A DNA stretch of 64,000 bases from positions 16,303 through 80,302 of the forward strand of contig JAEINQ010000023.1 in the NCBI GenBank assembly GCA_016342285.1, read 5' to 3'. Shown in pieces: positions 17,391-25,473 of this stretch. The notes below the pieces were generated by a model. That model was not told the origin of the DNA, searched no databases, and saw only the letters and a program-made list of their open reading frames with translations. The stretch is from Desulfobacterales bacterium. GTDB taxonomy: Bacteria; Desulfobacterota; Desulfobacteria; Desulfobacterales; JAEINQ01. A program made the position numbers and the translations under genes. Each line of letters opens with the position of its first letter. Positions within the stretch are counted from its first letter, which is position 1.

Positions 17391-18854
17391 ATGGCCAACA
17401 ACATCAACAGCGTTGCGTATTCTCTGAGCAAATATTTCGGCCCGATCCTGGATCTGATCGGCGACGGGATCTATATCTCCGACCGGCAGGGCTGCACCCT
17501 GCGGATCAACGCCATGTACGAGCGCCTCACCGGATTGAATAGAAAAAACTTGGTGGGCCGCAACGTCGAGGTCCTCACCACCGAGGGAGGGATGGACACC
17601 ATCCTCAACCCCCAAATTGTCAAGACGGGCAAACCGGCAACCAGCATACAGACCGACAGCAAGGGCAAAAAGCTGGTCCTCAACGGCCACCCCATTTTTG
17701 ACGACAACGGCGAAGTGGCGCTGGTGGTCACCTTCGTACGGGATGTAACCCTGCTGGCCCAGCTCAGGGCACAGATTCTCACCCAGCGCAAACAGATCGA
17801 AAAATACCGCACCAATGTCCAGTATATCAACGAGGACATCTCCCTGAAACGCCCCCTGATCGCCCATAGCCCGGTCATGGTGGACCTGAATCACCGGGTA
17901 GAACATCTGGCCGCCACCGACGCCACCATTTTGCTCCAGGGCGAAACCGGGGTGGGCAAGGATGTCTACGCCCGGCGCATACACCAGGCCAGCACCCGTG
18001 CGGGAAAACCCTTCGTTAAGGTCGACTGCCCCACCATTCCGGAAACCCTCTTTGAGTCGGAACTCTTTGGCTACGCCCCGGGAGCCTTTTCCGGCGCCCA
18101 TGCCAAAGGCAAACTGGGCTTCCTTGAAATGGCCGACAAGGGGACCTTGTTTTTGGATGAAGTCGGGGAGTTGCCCCTGGGGATGCAGGCCAAACTGTTG
18201 CGGATGCTCCAGGACCGGGAGTTCGTTCGCGTGGGTTCCACCAAGACCCGCAGTGTGGATGTGCGGGTGATCTCGGCCACCAACCGGGATCTGGAAAAAG
18301 AGATGAAAAATGGGCGTTTTCGCAGCGATCTATACTACCGCCTGCGGGTGGCGGTCGTCACCATCCCGCCCCTGCGCGAGCGCCAAGCGGATATTATCCC
18401 CCTGGCAAAACACTTTCTGGAGCGCTACACCAACCGCTACAAAAAAACCTTGCGCTTTGACCCCGCTGCCCTGGATCTGTTTTCAGGCTACCACTGGCCG
18501 GGCAATATTCGGGAAATTCAGAATCTTATCCAGAGTATGGTCATCACCAACCAGAATAGCGACATCAAAATCTCGGATCTGCCCAGCAATATGGTCTGCC
18601 ACATTGCCGAGCCCTCTCCTCTGCCCGTTGCTTCGGCCGCCCAACAGCCGCTCACCCCAGAGCTGGATTTTTCCGACCTGCACCAGGAGATCGATGAGGG
18701 CAATCGCAGCCTCAAGGAGATCATGGCCGATATCGAGCGTCAAATTCTGAGCTACGCGCTCAAAAAACACGGATCCCAGGACAATGTGGCCAAACGGTTC
18801 AAGATGGACCGTTCTACCCTCTTCCGCAAGCAACGCGCCGAACGCGCCGGATAG
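17391..18854 (+). CDS. PAS-domain sigma-54-dependent transcriptional activator
   Basis: A 487-residue enhancer-binding protein. A PAS sensor spans residues about 12-122, followed by a short coiled linker. The AAA+ domain has Walker A GETGVGKD (184-191), sigma-54 contact loop GAFSGA (231-236; Ser for the usual Thr), Walker B GTLFLDEVGEL, and a VRVISATNRD sensor. A Fis-type HTH with QDNVAKRFKMDRSTLFRK ends the chain. It should activate sigma-54 promoters in response to a signal bound by PAS. A GGGAG site precedes the ATG. The nearest sigma-54-like promoters in the window are those of the isethionate locus 6-14 kb away; whether it controls them is unproven. Confidence 0.93.
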   Translation: MANNINSVAYSLSKYFGPILDLIGDGIYISDRQGCTLRINAMYERLTGLNRKNLVGRNVEVLTTEGGMDTILNPQIVKTGKPATSIQTDSKGKKLVLNGHPIFDDNGEVALVVTFVRDVTLLAQLRAQILTQRKQIEKYRTNVQYINEDISLKRPLIAHSPVMVDLNHRVEHLAATDATILLQGETGVGKDVYARRIHQASTRAGKPFVKVDCPTIPETLFESELFGYAPGAFSGAHAKGKLGFLEMADKGTLFLDEVGELPLGMQAKLLRMLQDREFVRVGSTKTRSVDVRVISATNRDLEKEMKNGRFRSDLYYRLRVAVVTIPPLRERQADIIPLAKHFLERYTNRYKKTLRFDPAALDLFSGYHWPGNIREIQNLIQSMVITNQNSDIKISDLPSNMVCHIAEPSPLPVASAAQQPLTPELDFSDLHQEIDEGNRSLKEIMADIERQILSYALKKHGSQDNVAKRFKMDRSTLFRKQRAERAG

Positions 18855-18875
18855 GCCGACAGACCGTTTCAGGAG

Positions 18876-18922
18876 AAGTAAAGAATCCTGGCCCATGGGA
18901 CGTGGATTGTAATTTTCAAGGG
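18876..18922 (+). repeat. Hairpin repeat, family C copy
   Basis: gtaaagaatcctggcccatgggacgtgg matches 29090-29120 (gtaaataatcctggcccagaggacgtgg) and the degenerate copy at 46272-46312. Confidence 0.6.
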
Positions 18923-18929
18923 CGGGAAA

Positions 18930-19118
18930 CTATTTAGCGGTTTCGTCACACTGCTTAACGCATTTGGCAAGCGTGGTGTTGCAGACCCCTTTCTTCTCGG
19001 GTTGGGCCTCCTGGCAGTCCTGCCAAGTCTCATTGCAGTCCGAGGCGCATTCAACATCGCTTCGGGGTATCAACTTATCCTTATCAATGGTGCTCGGGGC
19101 TACTGTTTTTTCAGTCAT
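18930..19118 (-). CDS. Small protein with symmetric CX3C-X6-C-X10-C-X6-CX3C cysteine pattern
   Basis: A 62-residue protein with six cysteines at 24, 28, 35, 46, 53 and 57. Their spacing reads the same in both directions (3-6-10-6-3), as expected for two antiparallel helices joined by disulfides or holding metal. There is no signal peptide. An AAAGGA ribosome site lies 7 bases before the ATG, supporting real translation. Function is unknown. It sits alone, convergent with the sigma-54 activator gene. The gap 19119-19352 upstream holds nothing I recognise. Confidence 0.65.
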   Translation of the reverse strand: MTEKTVAPSTIDKDKLIPRSDVECASDCNETWQDCQEAQPEKKGVCNTTLAKCVKQCDETAK

Positions 19119-19352
19119 GGTTTATCCTTTCAAAGGGTTGTGTGTGTTTTGGTTATACCTGCATTCTCCGATTTTCAGGCTCATGACCGCGAGCCGATGG
19201 CGGGATACATCCTATCATAAATCAGATCGAGGTGTCGGGGATCTGATCGGTCTCCTCAATGGAACCGTGGCCATATTGTGACACCATATCCATGAGGGTA
19301 ATCCGGACGCCGTTAATACCGGCCACATTCTGCCGGCGGATATGCATGCAGA

Positions 19353-19589
19353 TCAGCATATGCCATCGGTCCCAATCCGGCCAGCAGCCGGCCGGTAAGC
19401 CGCCACGATGGAGAGCGGGTATTTCACCGGACAGCCCTCAATCACAGGCGATTCATCCAGTTCCAGGGGCGAAAACCCGCCGCCAAAGTCCCAGTAGGTC
19501 ACGTCGGAGACCGTTTCTCCGGTTTTGAGGCGGATATCGTAATGTTTTGCGTCCTCGGGCCTGGGCACATCGAGCGGTATCCATTCCAT
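19353..19589 (-). CDS. Hypothetical small protein
   Basis: A 78-residue protein starting MEWIPLDVPRPED, placed by an AAAGGAG site 8 bases before the ATG at 19589. It contains a Trp/Gly-rich segment (YWDFGGGFSPLELDESPVIEG) and seems a compact beta-rich fold. I do not recognise the family. No signal peptide or membrane segment is present. It lies upstream of the Cys-patterned miniprotein on the same strand, separated by 234 bases. Confidence 0.5.
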   Translation of the reverse strand: MEWIPLDVPRPEDAKHYDIRLKTGETVSDVTYWDFGGGFSPLELDESPVIEGCPVKYPLSIVAAYRPAAGRIGTDGIC

Positions 19590-19791
19590 GGGTTGACTCC
19601 TTTGGTGGCCGCAGGGCCCCTGGCAGAGAGATTCTGCCACATTGGCTTTTTTCATATCGGCAGAGCGAAGCGATTCCACACTTTAAATTTCGACACTGAG
19701 GATTGGACATTCGGAATTGTCGTTGAAACTGCCGTTTGTTTTCTTCCCGGAACCGTCGAACCTTTCCGGGTCCGCCACAGTAAGGGGCGGC

Positions 19792-20070
19792 TTAACACCG
19801 GCCCTCTCCCCCCGCGGATGCATCGCTCTCTGTTTCAGGGTTCGCACAGGCCGACAGGTGCTGCTCGACCTCACGGCAGACGCCGATCGTCAGTTTGAGT
19901 TCGTTTAGCTTCCAGGCAAAGGCACGATCCCAATTATCCGGGTCGGTGGGGTGACAGAAACGATCCAGAATCCGGCTGGCTTCGGTGATAAGGTCACCGG
20001 CCTGGGCCAGTGCCCGGGCGGCCCGCCGCACATCGTCCCAATTTTTTTGCTGTTCGCTGGAAATCTCCAT
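19792..20070 (-). CDS. Hypothetical helical protein
   Basis: A 92-residue protein starting MEISSEQQKNWDDVRR after a GGAGG site, helical and charged, with no membrane segment and no recognised domain. It lies 41 bases downstream of the CaCA antiporter gene on the same strand and may be co-transcribed. It ends in a low-complexity Ser/Glu/Gly tail. Confidence rests on the ribosome site and codon pattern only. Confidence 0.5.
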   Translation of the reverse strand: MEISSEQQKNWDDVRRAARALAQAGDLITEASRILDRFCHPTDPDNWDRAFAWKLNELKLTIGVCREVEQHLSACANPETESDASAGGEGRC

Positions 20071-20111
20071 GCCGGCCTCCCTTTTTCGGTTCAACAACGG
20101 CCGGCGGCGTC

Positions 20112-21176
20112 CTATCCGTGAGCGCCGCCCAGGTTGAGCGTATATTGCAGGATAACGTAAACACTGTAGACCGACAAGAGCCAAACCCCTTGCCACCGCC
20201 TGAAAAGGCCGTCTTTGTTCATGGAGATAAAGGCCCTGAACGACCAGAGGATAATCAGCATGGCCGGAAAATGGAAAAAGAAAAAATTGGGCGGAATGGC
20301 CAGGGGCCTGGCCGTGGCCGCGGCCCCAATGACAAAGAGGCAGTTGAGCACATCGGCCCCCACCACATTGCCCACGGTAATTTCCGGATGCCCTTTGCGG
20401 ATGGCGGCAATGGCGGTCATCAACTCAGGCAGCGATGTGCCAAAAGCCACCAGGGTGGCGGCGATCACATCTTCGGGCACGCCCATGCGCGTTGCGATCT
20501 CAGAGGCGCACGGCACCAGGACGCGCGCACTGAGGATCACCAGGGTGAGGCCGCCGACGATCATGACCCAGCAGAGCCAGATATCCCGGGGCTGGCTGTG
20601 CCCCTCCAACTCACCTTCCAGGGCCGATTCGCCGCCGTTCTTCGCCCACCGGTAGGTCACATAGAGATAAGCGGCCAGAAGACAAAGGAAGGTAATCCCG
20701 ATGCTCCGGCCGATCACCGGTTCTCCGGCCGATGTCAGCAGCAACACCACCGAAATGACCACCAGCAGGGTCGCCGAGCCAACCTGGACCCAGCCGGTGC
20801 GGTTGAGGATAAAACGGTTGACCGGGACCGCCGCGAGGATACAGGTCAGACCGAATATCAGGCCGGTATCGGCAATGATCGAACCCACGCCGTTGCCCAG
20901 GGCCAGGCCGGGATTGCCCATCCAGGCGGCCATCACCGAGACAAAGGCCTCGGGCATGGTGGTTCCCAGCGAAATGATGGTCGCCCCAATGACGATCCGC
21001 GGCATCCCGGTGCGTTCGGCCAGGTCGACCACCCCGTCAATCATCCAGTCCGCCCCCTTGGACAGGAGCACAATACAGACAACGATAAAGCCGAGCAGTA
21101 CGACCGTGGGCAGCCCCGCAATCAACGCCTGCAGCAACGCTTCATTTGTAAACCATTGAAAAAGCGAGTGTTCCAT
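20112..21176 (-). CDS. CaCA-family Na+/Ca2+ antiporter (YrbG-like)
   Basis: A 354-residue membrane protein with about ten hydrophobic segments. It has the two inverted alpha repeats of the cation/Ca2+ exchanger family: alpha-1 SLGTTMPEAFVSVMAAWMGN and alpha-2 FGTSLPELMTAIAAIRKG. The Glu in each repeat coordinates the ion. An acidic cytoplasmic loop lies between the halves, around residues 170-190. It should export Ca2+ in exchange for Na+ or H+. It is transcribed away from the TRAP operon, whose terminator lies between them. Confidence 0.9.
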   Translation of the reverse strand: MEHSLFQWFTNEALLQALIAGLPTVVLLGFIVVCIVLLSKGADWMIDGVVDLAERTGMPRIVIGATIISLGTTMPEAFVSVMAAWMGNPGLALGNGVGSIIADTGLIFGLTCILAAVPVNRFILNRTGWVQVGSATLLVVISVVLLLTSAGEPVIGRSIGITFLCLLAAYLYVTYRWAKNGGESALEGELEGHSQPRDIWLCWVMIVGGLTLVILSARVLVPCASEIATRMGVPEDVIAATLVAFGTSLPELMTAIAAIRKGHPEITVGNVVGADVLNCLFVIGAAATARPLAIPPNFFFFHFPAMLIILWSFRAFISMNKDGLFRRWQGVWLLSVYSVYVILQYTLNLGGAHG

Positions 21177-21284
21177 TGATACCCCTTGGAGATGAAATCT
21201 CTTCTAAGCAATGATCGGGTTGTCGTCAACCGGTGACAATATCAGACATAATACCCGCGATGTAAACCGCGGGCAAAAATCATC

Positions 21285-21315
21285 AAAAAAGGCTGCCCGG
21301 AAAGGGCAGCCTTTT
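21285..21315 (-). terminator. Rho-independent terminator of the TRAP operon
   Basis: An 8-bp stem ggctgccc/gggcagcc is followed on the minus strand by six T residues. It is 22 bases past the dctM stop. The plus strand also ends in a short T run. Confidence 0.85.
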
Positions 21316-21336
21316 GAGAACAATACCCGGAATCGA

Positions 21337-22653
21337 TCATCGGCCCAAATAGGCCGGCAACCAGGTGGCAATGGCCGGAAACAAGACAATCAGGGTCATG
21401 CCGATGAGCTGCAGGACCATGAACTGCATCATGCCGACGTAGATGTCCTTAAGCTGCCAGCTCGGCACCACCCCCTTGAGAAAATAGGCCGAAAGGGCCA
21501 CCGGCGGCGACAGCCAGGCGGTCTGCAGGGTCACGGCCACCAGGGTGCAAAACCAAAGCAGATTGTAGTCCATCTGCCGGACCAGGGGCATGAGGATGGG
21601 GATGATGATCAACACGATGGGCACCCATTCCAGGGGCCAGCCGAGGACAAAAATAAGGGCCAGGATCAAAAACAGCATCACCAGGGGGGGCAGGTGGAGG
21701 CCCATGAGCACCTCGGTCAGCATGGTGGCAGACCCCAGGCGCGAAAAAACCGACCCAAAAAAATTCGATGCCGCCACCAGCAGCAGGATCATGGCCGAGA
21801 TCTCCACGGTCCGCATGGTAGAGCTTTTTAGCCCTTCCCACGTCATGCGGCGGTAGGCGGTGGTCAACACCAACGAACCAAAGGCGCCTGCCGCGGCCCC
21901 CTCGGTGGGGGTGGCCATTCCGGCCATGATGCTGCCGAGGGTGGCCAGGATCAAGGTCATCACCGGGATCACCCCGAGGCACAACTCTTTAAGCACCCAG
22001 ACAAAAGAAGTGGCACGCAACTCCATTGGAAGGGGCGGGCCGAGTTCGGGGTTGATCCAGCAGCGGATCAGGGTATAGCCGATATAAATGCTGGCCAGGA
22101 TGATACCGGGAAAAATCGCCGCCGCAAACAGGTCGGTGACCGGAACGCCGACCACGGGCCCCATGACCACCAGCATGATGCTTGGCGGAATCAGGATACC
22201 CAGGGTGCCGCCGGCGGAAATGCATCCGGCCGACAGCCGCACATTGTATTTGCTTTCGGTCATGGTCGGGGCCGCCATCACGCCCAACAAGGTGATGGAT
22301 GATCCGACGATGCCGGTGGCGGCGGCAAAAACGGTGGCCGTGGCGGTCACCGCCAGGTAAAGCGAACCGGGCAGCCGGGCCAGCATCAGCTGGAAGGCCT
22401 TAAACAGCCGGTTCATCAGGCCCGAGCTTTCAAGGATGTACCCCATGAACAGGAAAAAGGGGACCGCCGACAACACCGTATCCGTCATGACCGAATAGAA
22501 TTGAAGGGTCATCAGGTGAAAGACGACCTTGCCGATGCCGATGTAGCCGGTAACCAAGCTGAGAAAAATCAGCGTAAAGGATATGGGAAAACCGACCAGG
22601 ATGAAGAAGAACAGACTCGCCAGGGCGAGCAGGCCGAGAACTTCGGGACTCAT
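21337..22653 (-). CDS. dctM: TRAP transporter large permease DctM
   Basis: A 438-residue membrane protein with about 12 hydrophobic helices, of the DctM family. Family features include the N-terminal LLALASLFFFILVGFPISF helix and PPSIMLVVMGPVVGVPV in mid-protein. With DctQ it uses a Na+ gradient to import an anion handed over by DctP. It is last in dctPQM, 17 bases after dctQ, with an AAGGAG site. Context points to isethionate as the cargo; the sequence alone does not prove it. Confidence 0.93.
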   Translation of the reverse strand: MSPEVLGLLALASLFFFILVGFPISFTLIFLSLVTGYIGIGKVVFHLMTLQFYSVMTDTVLSAVPFFLFMGYILESSGLMNRLFKAFQLMLARLPGSLYLAVTATATVFAAATGIVGSSITLLGVMAAPTMTESKYNVRLSAGCISAGGTLGILIPPSIMLVVMGPVVGVPVTDLFAAAIFPGIILASIYIGYTLIRCWINPELGPPLPMELRATSFVWVLKELCLGVIPVMTLILATLGSIMAGMATPTEGAAAGAFGSLVLTTAYRRMTWEGLKSSTMRTVEISAMILLLVAASNFFGSVFSRLGSATMLTEVLMGLHLPPLVMLFLILALIFVLGWPLEWVPIVLIIIPILMPLVRQMDYNLLWFCTLVAVTLQTAWLSPPVALSAYFLKGVVPSWQLKDIYVGMMQFMVLQLIGMTLIVLFPAIATWLPAYLGR

Positions 22654-22670
22654 TGGGTACGCTCCTTGTG

Positions 22671-23273
22671 CTAAGTTTCGACGCCTTCGGTTTCCTCGCG
22701 GATATTCACACCGGTCGTTGCGGCGTAAAGGCTCTTGATCAATTCAGATACCCCCTGGATCAGCAACAGCAGGGTCGCAACGGGGATACACAGTTTAAGC
22801 GGCCAGACAAACGGCATCCAGGGGCTGGAAACGATGCATTCCTGAAGCATGGTAGAGCGAAGGGCATATTTCCATCCCACCCACAAAAAAATGGTCAAGC
22901 CGGGAAAATAGAGCAGGATGTAGCAAGTCGAGTCGACAATGCCTTGGGTCCGAACCGACCACTTTTCGTAAAGCCAGTCGGTACGGATATGTTGTTGGCG
23001 CTGCAGGGCGTAGGCGGACCCGACCATGTACATGGCCCCGTACAACATGGTGGATATGTCGTTGGCCCAAATGGTAGGGGCATTGAAAAAATAGCGCGCC
23101 ACCACTTCCCAGACCAGGCTGAATATCATGGGGAAGATGAGTATGGCGGCTGCCCTGCCGGACCAGATGCTGAAGGAATCAAGCACGTCAATCGCCTTGA
23201 GCAGACCCCGCGGCGGCTCCGCTGTGACACCGGGGCCGTCTTGAGGGAGATGTTGCGAAATTTGATTATCCAT
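22671..23273 (-). CDS. dctQ: TRAP transporter small permease DctQ
   Basis: A roughly 200-residue protein with four hydrophobic helices (ILIFPMIFSLVWEVVARYFF, the YGAMYMVGSAYAL region, YILLYFPGLTIFLWVGW, and CIPVATLLLLIQGV). It carries the family's R-Y-x-F-N-x-P-x-x-W motif (RYFFNAPTIWANDIS). Length is somewhat above the usual 160-180 because of an N-terminal extension of about 35 residues. An in-frame TTG at 23282 is an alternative start. It lies between dctP and dctM. Confidence 0.92.
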   Translation of the reverse strand: MDNQISQHLPQDGPGVTAEPPRGLLKAIDVLDSFSIWSGRAAAILIFPMIFSLVWEVVARYFFNAPTIWANDISTMLYGAMYMVGSAYALQRQQHIRTDWLYEKWSVRTQGIVDSTCYILLYFPGLTIFLWVGWKYALRSTMLQECIVSSPWMPFVWPLKLCIPVATLLLLIQGVSELIKSLYAATTGVNIREETEGVET

Positions 23274-23411
23274 TGTCACCAATATCCTTAATGGTTGGTG
23301 CCTTGGGCGCGAAAATCACTGAGAGGCGTGATCTGCCCTTATATTTCAAATATGCAAAAAGGCGGACCGGGAAGGGTATACCCGCTCCCCGGCACGCCGT
23401 TGCATGCTCAC

Positions 23412-24545
23412 TTATTTGTCGTAAGCCGAATTCACAACCCCGCTGTCCAGAGCGGTCTTGCCCATCTTGTAATAGACGCCGTTGGCTTTGTTCTGGTAGG
23501 GAACCGTCAGCTTGGACCACTCCTGCATGGAGGTCAGCACCTTTTTAAAGAACGCATCCTTGGTGGCGTATTTGTCCATGATCTGCTGGGTCGCGGCCAT
23601 ATAGGCTTTTACGTAATCATCCGGGGTGTCGCGGACCGTGACGCCTTCCTTGGTGACCAGCTCTTTAAGGGCAACGCTGTTCTGGCTGACATTCCAGTTG
23701 TAGCTGTCGGCAATGCAGGTCATGATGCCGGCATTGAAAATGGCCTGGAGGTCAGCGGGCAGTTTGTTCCACCAATCCAGGTTGATGTAGATGTCGCCGA
23801 TGGAAACCGCCTGATGCAGACCCTGGAGGTAGTAGTTTTTCCACACGGACGACAGACCCAGGGCACGGTCATCGGCAGGGCTGATCCACTCGGCCGCGTC
23901 GATAACGCCGCGCTGGGCAGAGGGAACGATTTCGCCACCGGGCATGGATACAGCGGGGATTCCGATGAGTTTGAGGGATTCGGAGGGAATTCCCGGGGGA
24001 GACCGGAACTTGGTCTTTTTGAGGTCTTCCATGGAGTTGATCGGCTTGGAAAACCAGCCGAACGGCTCCGGCCCCATGGGCATGGCGATAAAGCCTTTAA
24101 TATTGTAGCCCAGGATTTTGGTGAAATACTCCTGGTAGAGTGCGTCGCCGCCACCGTCATAGATCCACGAGACCGTGCTCAACTGGTCCAGACCCATCCC
24201 CAGGCCGGCCGTGGGGGCGGAAAACAGCAGACCGGCAGGATGTTTGCCGGACCAGTAGTGGGTCCAGGCCATGCCGCCGTTGATAATGCCCTGATCCACG
24301 GCATCGAGGATCTCGAAAGCGCCGACCACGGCACCGGCGGGCAGCACCTCGATGGTGAGCCGTTTTGAACTCATGGTCTCGATGCGTTTGGCCATACGAT
24401 CTACGAGCTTGAAATAAATACTTGCGCTGGGAACCGCGGTCTGAATTTTGAGGGTGTAGCCCTTTGCCATGGCACTGGGGGCAATCAAAAGCGCCGCACA
24501 AAATGCCATTGCCAGAATACCTGCAAACAGTTTCTTTTTCGCCAT
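23412..24545 (-). CDS. dctP: TRAP transporter substrate-binding protein DctP
   Basis: A 377-residue periplasmic receptor with a clear signal peptide (KKKLFAGILAMAFCAALLIAPSAMA). The mature domain is of the DctP fold. The substrate-clamping Arg is expected in KTKFRSPPG, around residue 180. The ATG at 24545 follows a strong AGGAGG, ruling out the longer upstream frame. It is first in dctPQM, divergent from islA across a 928-bp regulatory gap. By location it is the likely high-affinity receptor for isethionate; other sulfonates or carboxylates cannot be excluded. Confidence 0.92.
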   Translation of the reverse strand: MAKKKLFAGILAMAFCAALLIAPSAMAKGYTLKIQTAVPSASIYFKLVDRMAKRIETMSSKRLTIEVLPAGAVVGAFEILDAVDQGIINGGMAWTHYWSGKHPAGLLFSAPTAGLGMGLDQLSTVSWIYDGGGDALYQEYFTKILGYNIKGFIAMPMGPEPFGWFSKPINSMEDLKKTKFRSPPGIPSESLKLIGIPAVSMPGGEIVPSAQRGVIDAAEWISPADDRALGLSSVWKNYYLQGLHQAVSIGDIYINLDWWNKLPADLQAIFNAGIMTCIADSYNWNVSQNSVALKELVTKEGVTVRDTPDDYVKAYMAATQQIMDKYATKDAFFKKVLTSMQEWSKLTVPYQNKANGVYYKMGKTALDSGVVNSAYDK

Positions 24546-24763
24546 TACTTCCTCCTTTGGAACTTGATAAAAACAACAACGATTCAGCCAATGCGACAGA
24601 AAGCCGCTACAATCAACGCGAACTTTGTCACGCCTCTCCCTAACGGTATCCAACTTCCACGCCCGAAGATCCGGCGTAAAAAAAGACTTGCATGGTGGCA
24701 CACGGATTCAAACTTCCAGCCACTGGGGCAAATGTCAGACAGCATGCATCCAGAATTCGGTAA

Positions 24764-24779
24764 TGCAAAAAACAAGCCC
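24764..24779 (-). promoter_or_regulatory. Candidate sigma-54 promoter for dctPQM
   Basis: On the minus strand GGGCTT-GTTTT-TTGCA has the GGC and TTGCA cores with GG-N10-GC spacing, 219 bases before dctP. It is the weakest of the four candidates. Confidence 0.5.
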
Positions 24780-25018
24780 ACAAAACTTTCGAACTGGCCC
24801 TGTTTTGCGCCGGTAGATTGGCCAAATCGTCTAACGTGCCTGATTCGAACGCGTTACGTTTTTTTCCGACAAGTTATGCCCCTTAAAAAAAAGAGACATT
24901 GCCGTGCCAGGAAACGGAATAAAGGAAGATGCCATGTCAGGTCTTGATACATTCTGTAAAAAAAGAGCCGCATGGCTGTGCCATGAAATGAGATGGCCCG
25001 GTCCGTCACGCCGGGGAG

Positions 25019-25112
25019 GCAAAAATGCAGCGGTCGAGTCGCATTTTTGCAACTGATCGCAAAAAACCCCCGAGAAGGTTCCAAACCATTCCATGCATGT
25101 TGTATTTTTGCA
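25019..25112. promoter_or_regulatory. Candidate enhancer: three GCAAAAATGC-type sites
   Basis: GCAAAAATGC (25019-25028) faces an exact inverted copy GCATTTTTGC (25041-25050), and a third, GTATTTTTGC, lies at 25103-25112. They sit about midway between the two divergent sigma-54 candidates (240 bases from the dctP one, 164-257 from the islA one), a normal place for activator binding. The remainder of the 24546-25473 gap holds no gene I can support. Confidence 0.5.
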
Positions 25113-25275
25113 TCATTTTCCCGGCAACGATCCCCAACGGAGACGCGCAACCGGTCTTCCCCGCTCGCGAGCGACCGAGGATTGAGATGTTGTTATATTT
25201 TTGAGAAGCAAATATTGGTATGACATCAACCAGTTAAACCGATACCGGGGAAATCATGGATCGCTTCTCTCCAGC

Positions 25276-25291
25276 GGGCATGGCCTTTGCA
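25276..25291 (+). promoter_or_regulatory. Candidate sigma-54 promoter for islA
   Basis: GGGCAT-GGCCT-TTGCA matches the -24/-12 consensus (TGGCAC-N5-TTGCA) at the invariant GG and GC with correct spacing. It lies 183 bases before the islA ATG. Confidence 0.6.
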
Positions 25292-25473
25292 GACATGTAA
25301 GTCGTCGCTGGCACCACTTATGAAACCATTCCCAATGCAGGATTCTACGGAAAAGATTGTCAGGCGAGACGATACCCGGAGATAAATCATATAAAGGCAG
25401 AAACGGAAACACAGACACTGCTTGCGCATAAATAAAAAAAGGATCGACCCATAAATGCAAAAAGGAGAGAATC

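Noticed and set aside
20010..21179. A 389-codon plus-strand frame rich in His and Gly
   Set aside because: It is antisense to the CaCA antiporter; its composition is unlike a real protein.
25302..25317. A further TGGCAC box (gctggcaccacttatgaa) upstream of islA as a sigma-54 promoter
   Set aside because: It has a perfect -24 element but no GC at -12 (atgaa).
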